Shown piece after piece: positions 24,124-30,072 of a stretch of DNA of 36,298 nucleotides; the stretch's first letter is position 1, and each line of letters starts with the position of its first letter. Made by a program: the position numbers and the translations under genes. This DNA is from an uncultured Clostridia bacterium (lineage in GTDB: Bacteria > Bacillota > Clostridia > Oscillospirales > Oscillospiraceae). The stretch lies in contig CAMBAJ010000018.1 of assembly GCA_945864305.1 (NCBI GenBank), forward strand, positions 1 through 36,298, in the 5' to 3' direction. The notes beneath the pieces were generated by a model that worked only from the letters and a program-made list of their open reading frames with translations, ran no database searches and was not told the origin of the DNA.

Positions 24124-24949
24124 ACACGTCTACCTCCTCGCCGTCCACGACCTTGGTCCCGATGTACCGCCGCTGTGGCGCCGCTGGGGCCTCCTGGGAC
24201 GCTGCTCCCCGCAGTCTGTCCTTCCAGCGCTCGTTTTTCAGCCAGCGGCAGGCGTAGGGGATGCCCACGCCCCGCTTCCACTCGTCGGTGGCCACCTGGG
24301 TCTGGAGGGCCTTCGCCATGGTGTCGATCAGCTCGTCGTCAGGCTGCAGCCTGTCCCACTCCCGGACGGCCCCGGCCCGGTCCTCTCCCCTGGCGTTGTC
24401 CCGGTAAAAAGCCCAGAACTTTTCAAAGCGATCCGGCTTCCAGTCCGGCACCGATTTGCTCTTACGCTTTTTTGAGGCGCTCCCCCCTTTGGGGGGATTA
24501 TAGGGGGGTATATTAATACCTGTATTAATACTGGGTGAAATTTTTTTCACCCCAAAGGCGAAATTATTTTCAGGGGTGAAATTTTCTTCACCCACAGAAA
24601 TATCCGCCAAACAGGCGCCGATGAAGATGCGGCGGCCCTGCCGAACCACACCGTTTTTATCCGGTGGAAGAGGTCCAATATCCATATGGATGTGGCCATG
24701 GTTCCGCAGCTCCGCCAGCAAGGACTGGAGCGTCCGCTCCGTGATGGCGTTCACCGCCCCGGTCTTCGGGTTGACTCGTGTCATCGCTTCCAGAAGCACC
24801 GCATTCTTGGCATAGCAGAAGCCTGTCCGCTTTGCAAAGCTGGTAATGTGCGCATACAGCACCATGGCAGGCCAACGAAGAGCCGCGTCATACAGCACAG
24901 GACCCGGTATCGTAGCATAATAGCTGGATTGCAGCTCCTCATCTTCCAC
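24116..24949 (-). CDS. Replication initiator / helicase loader with internal origin
   Basis: 277 residues starting at GTG. The N-terminal part (PGPVLYDAALRWPAMVLYAH, FCYAKNAVLLEAM, TERTLQSLLAELRNHGHI) has a winged-helix pattern of phage replisome organisers. A low-complexity linker (NTGINIPPYNPPKGGSASKK) follows, then a C-terminal domain (DRFEKFWAFYR, GIPYACRWLKNERWKDR) seen in DnaD/replication loader proteins. It is encoded directly before the helicase. The linker DNA holds A/T-rich direct repeats and two near-identical 20-bp palindromes (24511-24593), as in lambda O, where the origin lies in the initiator gene. Confidence 0.85.
   Translation of the reverse strand: MEDEELQSSYYATIPGPVLYDAALRWPAMVLYAHITSFAKRTGFCYAKNAVLLEAMTRVNPKTGAVNAITERTLQSLLAELRNHGHIHMDIGPLPPDKNGVVRQGRRIFIGACLADISVGEENFTPENNFAFGVKKISPSINTGINIPPYNPPKGGSASKKRKSKSVPDWKPDRFEKFWAFYRDNARGEDRAGAVREWDRLQPDDELIDTMAKALQTQVATDEWKRGVGIPYACRWLKNERWKDRLRGAASQEAPAAPQRRYIGTKVVDGEEVDVYE
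24511..24593. repeat. Candidate replication origin repeats inside the initiator gene
   Basis: TATTAATAC occurs twice (24511-24519 and 24523-24531) with a 12-base period. Next come two palindromic 20-mers, gggtgaaatttttttcaccc (24533-24552) and gggtgaaattttcttcaccc (24574-24593), 41 bases apart and differing at one base. The tract is A/T-rich in a GC-rich gene. Such clustered repeats in the initiator linker are typical of lambda-type origins. Confidence 0.65.
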
Positions 24950-24953
24950 TTGC

Positions 24954-25046
24954 TCACCCTCTCTCGATCACATCGATCACTCGGAACAACTGGGCCACAG
25001 TCCAGGTTATTCCAATCAGCACAAACGCAAACTCCACATTGCTCAT
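24954..25046 (-). CDS. 30-residue single-pass membrane peptide
   Basis: MSNVEFAFVLIGITWTVAQL then FRVIDVIERG. The ATG at 25046 has GGAGGTGA upstream. One membrane helix covers most of the peptide. It lies between the HTH gene and the initiator gene and fits the coupled gene chain. Function unknown. Confidence 0.6.
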   Translation of the reverse strand: MSNVEFAFVLIGITWTVAQLFRVIDVIERG

Positions 25047-25636
25047 GGAAGAGTCACCTCCTCCCGGCCAAACTTTGGGCTTGCATTCCGCCGCCGATGT
25101 GCTATAATAATTTTGCTATCGTTCTCGGATGCAAGTCCCTGAACCGAACGCCTTGTGGTTGCCGCCACGGGGCGTTCTTTTTTTGTCTCCGGCGGCGCAT
25201 CAGACGTGTACTTCACCTGCAGCGCCGCGCCCACGATGCCGTCCAAATCCCGGCAGATGTCGTCAAAGTCCGGCCGTTCCGTCTCGTCGATGATGCCGTC
25301 CTCCGCGATCCGCAGCAGCTGCCGGTCCCTGTGGCGTTCCGCGAAGTTCAGCACCCGGTTGATCAGGGTGATGGCCGCCGTCGGCAGGCTCTGCACGGTC
25401 ACCTCCGGCAGCACACCCAGGGCGCCACCCGCCTGTTTCAGATGCTCCAGAGCCAGCCACGGCGTGCCGTACAGCTCCGCCATCCGGGCTACCGTCTCGT
25501 TGTCCGGCACCCGCGCTCCCTGCTCCCAGGCCTTGACGGTGGTCTCCGAGACCCCCAGCCGTTCCGCGGCCTGTTCCTGGGTCAGACAGCTCTCTTTCCG
25601 GGCCGCCTGGTAGATATTCGGTCCGTTTGTCAGCAT
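25043..25636 (-). CDS. XRE-family HTH regulator
   Basis: 197 residues. The helix-turn-helix CLTQEQAAERLGVSETTVK spans about residues 17-35, with the XRE ending AWEQGARVPDN. The rest is a helical effector-like region (TLINRVLNFAERHRDRQLL). The last ~50 residues are basic and low in structure (VAATTRRSVQGLASEN, HRRRNASPKFGREE), and their DNA contains a full promoter-to-terminator unit on the plus strand (25081-25184), so the C-terminus may be shaped by the RNA gene. An early regulator or replication-linked role is inferred. Confidence 0.88.
   Translation of the reverse strand: MLTNGPNIYQAARKESCLTQEQAAERLGVSETTVKAWEQGARVPDNETVARMAELYGTPWLALEHLKQAGGALGVLPEVTVQSLPTAAITLINRVLNFAERHRDRQLLRIAEDGIIDETERPDFDDICRDLDGIVGAALQVKYTSDAPPETKKERPVAATTRRSVQGLASENDSKIIIAHRRRNASPKFGREEVTLP
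25081..25108 (+). promoter_or_regulatory. Sigma-70-type promoter for the antisense small RNA
   Basis: TTGCAT (25081-25086), a 16-base spacer, and a perfect TATAAT (25103-25108). Start of transcription would be near 25115. Confidence 0.7.
25115..25184 (+). ncRNA. Predicted ~70-nt antisense small RNA
   Basis: Between a good promoter (25081-25108) and a strong terminator lies a ~70-base unit on the plus strand, antisense to the 3' part of the XRE gene at 25043-25636 and just upstream of the replication initiator operon. The 3' end is a 13-pair stem (25146-25158 with 25165-25177, two G-U pairs, six-base loop) followed by seven T's. No open frame with a ribosome binding site is present. It may control the overlapping mRNA or act on another target. 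The call rests on promoter, terminator and spacing only. Confidence 0.65.
25146..25184 (+). terminator. Rho-independent terminator of the antisense small RNA
   Basis: GAACGCC...GGCGTTC extended by TTGTGG/CCACGG pairing gives a 13-bp stem with loop TTGCCG, then TTTTTTT at 25178-25184. The T-run is only on the plus strand. Confidence 0.85.
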
Positions 25637-25649
25637 GGTATATCACTCC

Positions 25650-25874
25650 TCATTGTGGTATGGTGGATTTAAGGGCCGTAGAATAGGCCTGCAATAAGTA
25701 CCGGATGTGCGCAAGCGTCACGGCATCAGTATCATAGCCGCCGGCATTGATATCCAAGGAGCCTCGAATCGAACCCAGAATAAGGTGCGGCCCGCTTTCT
25801 TTCGCGGCCTTAGCAGCCAGATCATCATAGTATTTCTTCCAGTCGTCAGATACTAAGTCCTTTTTCTTGCTCAT
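25650..25874 (-). CDS. Small phage protein, unknown function
   Basis: 74 residues from an ATG at 25874 (GGAGG eight bases upstream): MSKKKDLVSDDWKKYYDDLA, then SGPHLILGSIRGSLDINAGG. Probably a soluble alpha/beta protein. It is part of the early leftward operon between two HTH genes. No domain recognised. Confidence 0.7.
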   Translation of the reverse strand: MSKKKDLVSDDWKKYYDDLAAKAAKESGPHLILGSIRGSLDINAGGYDTDAVTLAHIRYLLQAYSTALKSTIPQ

Positions 25875-25927
25875 ACCGTCGTCCTCCTTTTTTGGTATGG
25901 TGAGCATGACAGACGAGTCATGCGTCC

Positions 25928-26137
25928 TCAACTCATCGCCCTGGCCAGCGTGGCCACGGAGATCCAGCAGGTAGACCCCTGGGTTCCGCCGCCCTTCATG
26001 GGGAAGGTCTGCTTCACCGTTCGGCTGTCCATGTGCAGCCAGGCCGCCAGCTCCTTCTGCGTGATGATCTCTCTCCCCGGGAACGCCTCCAGGATGCGCT
26101 CCAAGTTGTCCCGGTACGCCTCTTTTTCCCGCGCCAT
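25928..26137 (-). CDS. Small HTH protein (excisionase/regulator-like)
   Basis: 69 residues from an ATG at 26137 (GGAGG upstream). It has a winged-helix-like segment REIITQKELAAWLHMDSRT followed by VKQTFPMKGGG, a layout seen in small phage DNA-binding proteins including excisionase-like ones. No other excisionase candidate was found, so it could serve that role, but it may equally be a regulator. Confidence 0.7.
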   Translation of the reverse strand: MAREKEAYRDNLERILEAFPGREIITQKELAAWLHMDSRTVKQTFPMKGGGTQGSTCWISVATLARAMS

Positions 26138-26192
26138 AACACGCCTCCTCTCTCCTAGAATTTTGGCAGACAGCTTGTCCACCGCGGCTTGC

Positions 26193-26393
26193 TCACGCAA
26201 GCCCGGACGCCTGTTTCCTCAGAGCCGACCGCATGGCGATCTCCACGATCTGCCGGTCGGCCCTGGCCTTGTCCTCCGCGGTGAAGTTACGGCAGCAGGT
26301 GTCCATGATGTAGCAGACCGCGCCGTTCGACTCCACGATCATCTTGCAGTCCTCCATATTGGGTACAAAGGGAACGTTCTTCAGCCGTGCCAT
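26193..26393 (-). CDS. Small phage protein, unknown function
   Basis: 66 residues from an ATG at 26393 (GGAGGTGAT upstream): MARLKNVPFVPNMEDCKMIV, then YIMDTCCRNFTAEDKARADR. Three cysteines and a charged helix are visible. It is a recurrent type of early protein in gut Clostridia phages; the role is not known. Confidence 0.7.
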   Translation of the reverse strand: MARLKNVPFVPNMEDCKMIVESNGAVCYIMDTCCRNFTAEDKARADRQIVEIAMRSALRKQASGLA

Positions 26394-26433
26394 ATCATCA
26401 CCTCCGCTACAACTTACTGCCCTCTGGCTTGTC

Positions 26434-26640
26434 CTATGCGGTGTCCCGGCCAATCAGGTCGTAGATGGTGACCTCCAGGGCGTCCGCCAACCGGACCAGC
26501 TTCGGCAGCGTCAGCTCCGCCCGGTTGTTCTCGTATTCGCTGATGCTGCACTGATTGACGCCCAGCTTGTCCGCCAGCTCCTGCTGGGTCATGTTCTTTT
26601 TCATCCGGAAATACCGGATACGGTCTCCCGTTTTCTGCAA
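26434..26640 (-). CDS. Cro-like XRE repressor
   Basis: 68 residues starting at TTG with AAGGAGG upstream. It consists almost only of an XRE domain: RIRYFRMKKNMTQQELADKL, GVNQCSISEYENNRAELT, then LVRLADALEVTIYDLIG. Small single-domain repressors at the head of the leftward early operon usually act like Cro. It lies in the operon that the 28021-27998 promoter would drive. Confidence 0.88.
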   Translation of the reverse strand: MQKTGDRIRYFRMKKNMTQQELADKLGVNQCSISEYENNRAELTLPKLVRLADALEVTIYDLIGRDTA

Positions 26641-26655
26641 ATTATTTCCTCCTCC

Positions 26656-26684
26656 TTGTCAGCCTGAAAGCACTGTGATAAAAT
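26656..26684 (+). promoter_or_regulatory. Rightward sigma-70 promoter before 26730-27092
   Basis: TTGTCA (26656-26661), exactly 17 bases, then TAAAAT (26679-26684). It faces the plus-strand gene starting at 26730 and overlaps the upstream region of the Cro-like gene on the other strand. A partial palindrome TTGTCTCTAACAA follows at 26684-26696. Confidence 0.65.
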
Positions 26685-26729
26685 TGTCTCTAACAATAAG
26701 CACTTGCAAAAAGAAAGGGTGGTACATCC

Positions 26730-27092
26730 ATGGAGTCTTTAGAATCTCAGTTTTGGTCTAACATGAAATCAACCCAACAAATCTTGATCAGCTCTCCGCA
26801 ATCCAGACAGTTTGATGCTATCAAATTTCAGATACAAGAGTTTGAGAAGTCTTTGGATGACACCCACGAAGTCGGCCTAATGCTGGCTTCCTTCGGAACT
26901 AATGTCACAATGGCTGTCAGTGATATTTCATATGACGGTGACGTCTTTGTGTTCCATGGTCTTGTCAACGGATCAAGATCAAAACTGCTGCAGCATCGTT
27001 CTCAACTCAACTTTTTGCTTTTGGCGCTTCCGCGTCAAGAACCGGCTGAGTTCCCAAAACGCCAGATAGGCTTTGTTCAAGAGATAGACTGA
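26730..27092 (+). CDS. DUF6173-like phage protein
   Basis: 120 residues on the plus strand. The middle and end, LDDTHEVGLMLASFGTNVTM, ISYDGDVFVFHGLVNGS and LNFLLLALPRQEPAEFPKRQ, match the pattern of DUF6173 as I remember it: a small phage protein without known function. It has its own promoter at 26656-26684, suggesting expression in the lysogen. Its 3' end overlaps the gene on the other strand by 86 bases. Confidence 0.75.
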   Translation: MESLESQFWSNMKSTQQILISSPQSRQFDAIKFQIQEFEKSLDDTHEVGLMLASFGTNVTMAVSDISYDGDVFVFHGLVNGSRSKLLQHRSQLNFLLLALPRQEPAEFPKRQIGFVQEID

Positions 27093-27234
27093 CCTGCATC
27101 AACTGCGCGGATGCTATGCAAAATAGGGCTGCATGAATGGCTTCTTTTTGCGTGACGTGATCCTTGTTCAAAATGTCCATGCTCGCCTGCATCAATTCAG
27201 CGCTGATACTTTTTGCAGCATCACTATAGAGCAT
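27007..27234 (-). CDS. Small helical phage protein, unknown function
   Basis: 75 residues from an ATG at 27234 (GGAGGGAG upstream): MLYSDAAKSISAELMQASMD, then EAIHAALFCIASAQLMQVSL. Almost entirely helical. It lies between the Tad2-like gene and the Cro-like gene in the leftward early operon, and its 3' end overlaps the opposite-strand gene. Function unknown. Confidence 0.65.
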   Translation of the reverse strand: MLYSDAAKSISAELMQASMDILNKDHVTQKEAIHAALFCIASAQLMQVSLSLEQSLSGVLGTQPVLDAEAPKAKS

Positions 27235-27257
27235 CGTCTCCCTCCATTCTCGAAAAC

Positions 27258-27482
27258 TTAAGGTTTCACTAAAACCCAATCGTCTGCCATCAAATCTTCC
27301 TTTGTGGGATTCCATCTGGGCCCCGGTTTCCCAACTCCGTACATGATGCAGCAGTCCGGACTGTTGGACGGCTGTATCTTGAACATCATGGGGTGGTCAT
27401 GCAGGATTCCGTCGTTCCAGGACTGCCGAGTGATGTACGGATGTTTCATATCAATGGACTTGATGGCATCACAGATATTCAA
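27258..27482 (-). CDS. DUF2829 / Tad2-like protein, candidate anti-Thoeris inhibitor
   Basis: 74 residues from a TTG at 27482 (AAAGGAGG upstream). NICDAIKSIDMKHPYITRQS, then PDCCIMYGVGKPGPRWNP and KEDLMADDWVLVKP show the DUF2829 layout: an N-terminal 'ITR-W' strand and the typical C-terminal 'DLMADDW-V'. Tad2, a member of this family, sequesters the signalling molecule of the Thoeris system. It would be the first gene of the leftward early operon, as expected for early anti-defence genes. Activity is inferred from family only. Confidence 0.7.
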   Translation of the reverse strand: MNICDAIKSIDMKHPYITRQSWNDGILHDHPMMFKIQPSNSPDCCIMYGVGKPGPRWNPTKEDLMADDWVLVKP

Positions 27483-27551
27483 GACGCTGTCCTCCTTTCT
27501 TTTTGAACTTGTTTTGAAAAGGCTCATAACTTCTAGGAACGAGGTCATTTC

Positions 27552-27890
27552 ATGGATTACGAAAAAACATTCCTTTCCCGAAGAGACCGGGAGATTATGG
27601 ATGCTGTTCGATATGGAGCTGTCGTTACGCTGCATCCTGTTGACGCGGAATATCTGATTTCTCTTGGCTTCATAGATCCATATGCATTATCAAACAGTGG
27701 AAACGACTATGTAATCAATGCTGACGGTAGCCGTTATATGGAATTCATAGAAGACAGGGAGAAAGCCGAAGACGAAAAGAAGAAATCAGAAAAACAGCGC
27801 GAAAAACAGGAGCGTTTCAGGACCTGGGCCTCTATCATCGTTTCGAATCTCATTGCCTTTGCTGCGTTGATCATTTCGATAGTGAAATGA
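27552..27890 (+). CDS. Small protein with C-terminal membrane anchor
   Basis: 112 residues on the plus strand: an N-terminal soluble part (MDYEKTFLSRRDREIMDAVR), a charged coiled coil (EDREKAEDEKKKSEKQREKQ), and a C-terminal hydrophobic helix (ASIIVSNLIAFAALIISIV). The ribosome binding site (GAGG) is modest. It lies antisense to the leader of the leftward early operon and may be expressed from the lysogen, perhaps in superinfection exclusion. That role is a guess from topology and position. Confidence 0.65.
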   Translation: MDYEKTFLSRRDREIMDAVRYGAVVTLHPVDAEYLISLGFIDPYALSNSGNDYVINADGSRYMEFIEDREKAEDEKKKSEKQREKQERFRTWASIIVSNLIAFAALIISIVK

Positions 27891-27997
27891 TGATCGCCAA
27901 AATGGACATCAAAATAGCAGGTAGCAACATCCAACGCTTTGGGTTCTTCAAATCCGCCCTCCTTTCTTTTTTGCGGTCGCTTATTGTTTATGGGAAT

Positions 27998-28026
27998 AAT
28001 ATAATTTCTAAATTTAGAAACGTCAA
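27998..28026 (-). promoter_or_regulatory. Leftward early promoter with repressor operator in the spacer
   Basis: On the minus strand TTGACG (28026-28021), a 17-base spacer and TATATT (28003-27998). The spacer is filled by the perfect palindrome TTTCTAAATTTAGAAA (28005-28020), so a bound repressor would block RNA polymerase. The start would be near 27991, driving the Tad2-like gene and the early operon leftward. Confidence 0.75.
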
Positions 28027-28074
28027 GCTAATTTTCATAAATTTAGAAACTTTGTTGAATATAACTAAATTTAG
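28005..28074. repeat. A/T-rich operator cluster for the CI-like repressor
   Basis: Three related sites: TTTCTAAATTTAGAAA (28005-28020, perfect palindrome), TTTCATAAATTTAGAAA (28033-28049, one extra base) and CTAAATTTAG (28065-28074, overlapping the repressor ribosome binding site). A partial copy GAATTTAGAATT lies over the start codon. They sit between the leftward promoter and the repressor gene, the expected place for operators giving both repression and autoregulation. Confidence 0.75.
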
Positions 28075-28086
28075 GAGTTTGATTTT

Positions 28087-28584
28087 ATGAATTTAGAATT
28101 ACTTGATAGGAACATTGCCGCACTTTGCAAAATTAAAAACGTCCCCAAAACTACCGCATTTCGTGAAGCTGGTGTTGGGATCAATTTTTTGAACAACATC
28201 AAAAGCGGCAGTGCCCCATCCGTCGAGAAGGTCCAAAAGCTCGCCCAGTACCTGGGAGTCACCACATCAGAGCTTCTTGGCGAGGACTACATGAAGCCCA
28301 CGGAATGTCAAGTGATGGATATCCACTTCGTTGAGGACGTCTCCGGTTCCATGACCGGGCCAAGCCTTTCTGAGGAAGCCCTGGCAGTTGCCCGCAGCTT
28401 TGACCAGGCCGACGACAAGAGCCGGGCGATGGTCCGCCTCGCCCTGGGCCTGGATGATGATATGGCCATCGCCGCCCGGGGCGGCAGGGTTGTAAAAAAG
28501 CCCAGCGCGGTCAGCGCCGAAACGCTGGACGAGCTGAGCAGAGCCACCGAGGAGGCGGCAAAAAAAGAAAACGATAACTATTGA
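28087..28584 (+). CDS. CI-like XRE-family repressor
   Basis: 165 residues. Residues ~5-70 form an XRE domain (IAALCKIKNVPKTTAFREAG, INFLNNIKSGSAPSVEKVQ, LAQYLGVTTSELLGEDYM). The C-terminal part is helical and charged (LARSFDQADDKS type, then VSAETLDELSRATEEA); no S24 peptidase domain is present, so it is not a LexA-type self-cleaving repressor. Operators lie directly upstream. Its stop overlaps the end of the ImmA-like gene on the other strand by seven bases. Derepression by the peptidase is plausible. Confidence 0.9.
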   Translation: MNLELLDRNIAALCKIKNVPKTTAFREAGVGINFLNNIKSGSAPSVEKVQKLAQYLGVTTSELLGEDYMKPTECQVMDIHFVEDVSGSMTGPSLSEEALAVARSFDQADDKSRAMVRLALGLDDDMAIAARGGRVVKKPSAVSAETLDELSRATEEAAKKENDNY

Positions 28585-29183
28585 CCGCTCTTAACGCGGT
28601 CGATGTACGGCTGGAACTGAGCCAGCACCTGCCGCTCCAGCGGTGAGGCGCCGTATTTGCCCCGCTGATCCAGCACCCCCATGCGGCCGGCGCGGAACCG
28701 GGCCGCCGCCAGGGAGATGTCACACACCGCCGCGATCCGCTCCGGCGTCACGGCCCCCAGCGCGTGAAGCACGCAGGCCGGGGCCAGCAGCCGGGACGCG
28801 AACACATTGGCCGTGTGCTCCTCCGGGGCGTCCTCCGGGGACGGCTCCCGGTTGTAAACCGTGTGTTCTCCGTCGCCCAGGTGTCCCAGCAAGATATGGC
28901 CCAGCTCGTGGGCAATGGTGAACCGCACCCGGCCCGGTGGCTGTTCTATGTTATAGAACACATAACAGCGACCGCCGCTGCGAACGGAAAAACCGTCGCT
29001 GGCCCCGCATTGGGCCTCCAGGCCCAGCGCCCGAATCAGCGGCGCCCCGGCCTGGTAGCTCCGCAGTGTCACGCCGTAGGCCCCGCAGATCCGCGAGACC
29101 TTCACCGGCAGCTCCCGCGTGCCGGTGTCCAGTAAAACCCGCCAGGACAAGTCCCTGGCCTGCTTGTAGTCGTCATAGTTCAT
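28578..29183 (-). CDS. ImmA/IrrE-type metallopeptidase
   Basis: 201 residues with the zinc motif RFTIAHELGHILLGHLGDG (HEXXH) near residues 87-105 and a downstream EEHTANVFASRLLAP that supplies the third ligand (E). In ICEBs1 and related elements this enzyme cleaves the XRE repressor on damage. Here it is convergent with the repressor gene rather than in an operon with it. GAGGAGG lies upstream of the ATG. The N-terminal DYKQARDLSWRVLLDTG is a helical family start. Confidence 0.93.
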   Translation of the reverse strand: MNYDDYKQARDLSWRVLLDTGTRELPVKVSRICGAYGVTLRSYQAGAPLIRALGLEAQCGASDGFSVRSGGRCYVFYNIEQPPGRVRFTIAHELGHILLGHLGDGEHTVYNREPSPEDAPEEHTANVFASRLLAPACVLHALGAVTPERIAAVCDISLAAARFRAGRMGVLDQRGKYGASPLERQVLAQFQPYIDRVKSGQ

Positions 29184-29281
29184 AGCAAAACCTCCTCAAG
29201 GAGATTCTAAGAGAACTATGTCGGATAATCTGCAAGTAAATCTTGGTAAGTACCAAACCGCCGGAGGGCGGAAAAATAAAC

Positions 29282-29298
29282 GTGTCCGAATCGGACAC
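29282..29298. repeat. 17-bp palindrome, copy 3 (perfect, in 5' leader)
   Basis: GTGTCCGAATCGGACAC, identical to copy 1. It is 21 bases upstream of the start of the 29320 gene and outside any likely coding sequence, so its conservation is not due to a protein. It could be an operator. Confidence 0.8.
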
Positions 29299-29319
29299 AA
29301 AAGCAAGGGAGATTGGAAT

Positions 29320-29994
29320 ATGGGATTCACGGATAATATTAAGGCATCCTGGGATAAGATGCAGACGCAGGCAAAAGAACTGCATGTCACCGTTGAAGTC
29401 AAATCCGGAAAGCAGTTTTTAAACATAGGACCGCTGACTTCCAGCATTACCATCCGCCAGAACGCAGACGGCAATATATACTTTGATAAGGTTGACGGTT
29501 TCTTTGAGATCACGGACTACCAGTGGGAGGGGCCCCGATACAAAACCGTTGCCACGACCAACACTACGGAGAAATCCAAAGAGAAAACGAAAAAGAAGGG
29601 CGGACTTGGCGGTGCGGTCGTTGGCACGATGGTAGCCGGGCCTATCGGAACCGCTGTTGGCTTTGCTGCCACCCGCAAAAAGGACAAGAAGGGCGAAAAA
29701 GAAGCCAATACCATTGCCAGCGAAGAAGAGGTCGAAACCAAGAGCAACGCCAAAATGACGCTGCGGAACCTGAGCACCGGAGAATCCTTTACCATCGGAT
29801 TCCTCTGCGACAGTAAAATCGACGGCGACCTGAGCAACTTTAGCATGAATACCCAGCGCACCGTTACAACCAGCGAAGTTACTCAACAGAAGAGCAAAGT
29901 CGAGCTCATGAAGGAGTACAAAGACCTGCTGGATGCTGGAATCATCAACGAAGAAGAATTTGCCCAGAAGAAAAAAGAAATTCTGGGCATCTAA
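29320..29994 (+). CDS. SHOCT-domain protein with glycine-zipper segment
   Basis: 224 residues from an ATG at 29320 (GGGAG eight bases upstream). The N-terminal half looks like a small beta-rich domain (GPLTSSITIRQNADGNIYFD). A glycine-zipper-like segment follows (GGLGGAVVGTMVAGPIGTAV), then the C-terminal SHOCT motif VELMKEYKDLLDAGIINEEE with FAQKKKEILGI. SHOCT domains occur at the ends of many phage and bacterial proteins, probably for oligomerisation. The gene lies between ImmA and integrase and may be expressed in the lysogen. Confidence 0.85.
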   Translation: MGFTDNIKASWDKMQTQAKELHVTVEVKSGKQFLNIGPLTSSITIRQNADGNIYFDKVDGFFEITDYQWEGPRYKTVATTNTTEKSKEKTKKKGGLGGAVVGTMVAGPIGTAVGFAATRKKDKKGEKEANTIASEEEVETKSNAKMTLRNLSTGESFTIGFLCDSKIDGDLSNFSMNTQRTVTTSEVTQQKSKVELMKEYKDLLDAGIINEEEFAQKKKEILGI

Positions 29995-30024
29995 ATAAAA
30001 ATCCGCCCCTACTGCAGGGCGGAT
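29993..30024 (-). terminator. Rho-independent terminator facing left, upstream of integrase
   Basis: ATCCGCCC (30001-30008) and GGGCGGAT (30017-30024) form a perfect 8-bp stem with an eight-base loop. On the minus strand it is followed by TTTTTATTT, so it stops leftward transcription; the plus strand has no T-run. Genes on both sides are rightward, so it would block antisense reading from the integrase side. Confidence 0.75.
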
Positions 30025-30072
30025 CAAAAACAATGGCATCCATGCTCCAGAGAACTCTATCGGGAGGAACGT

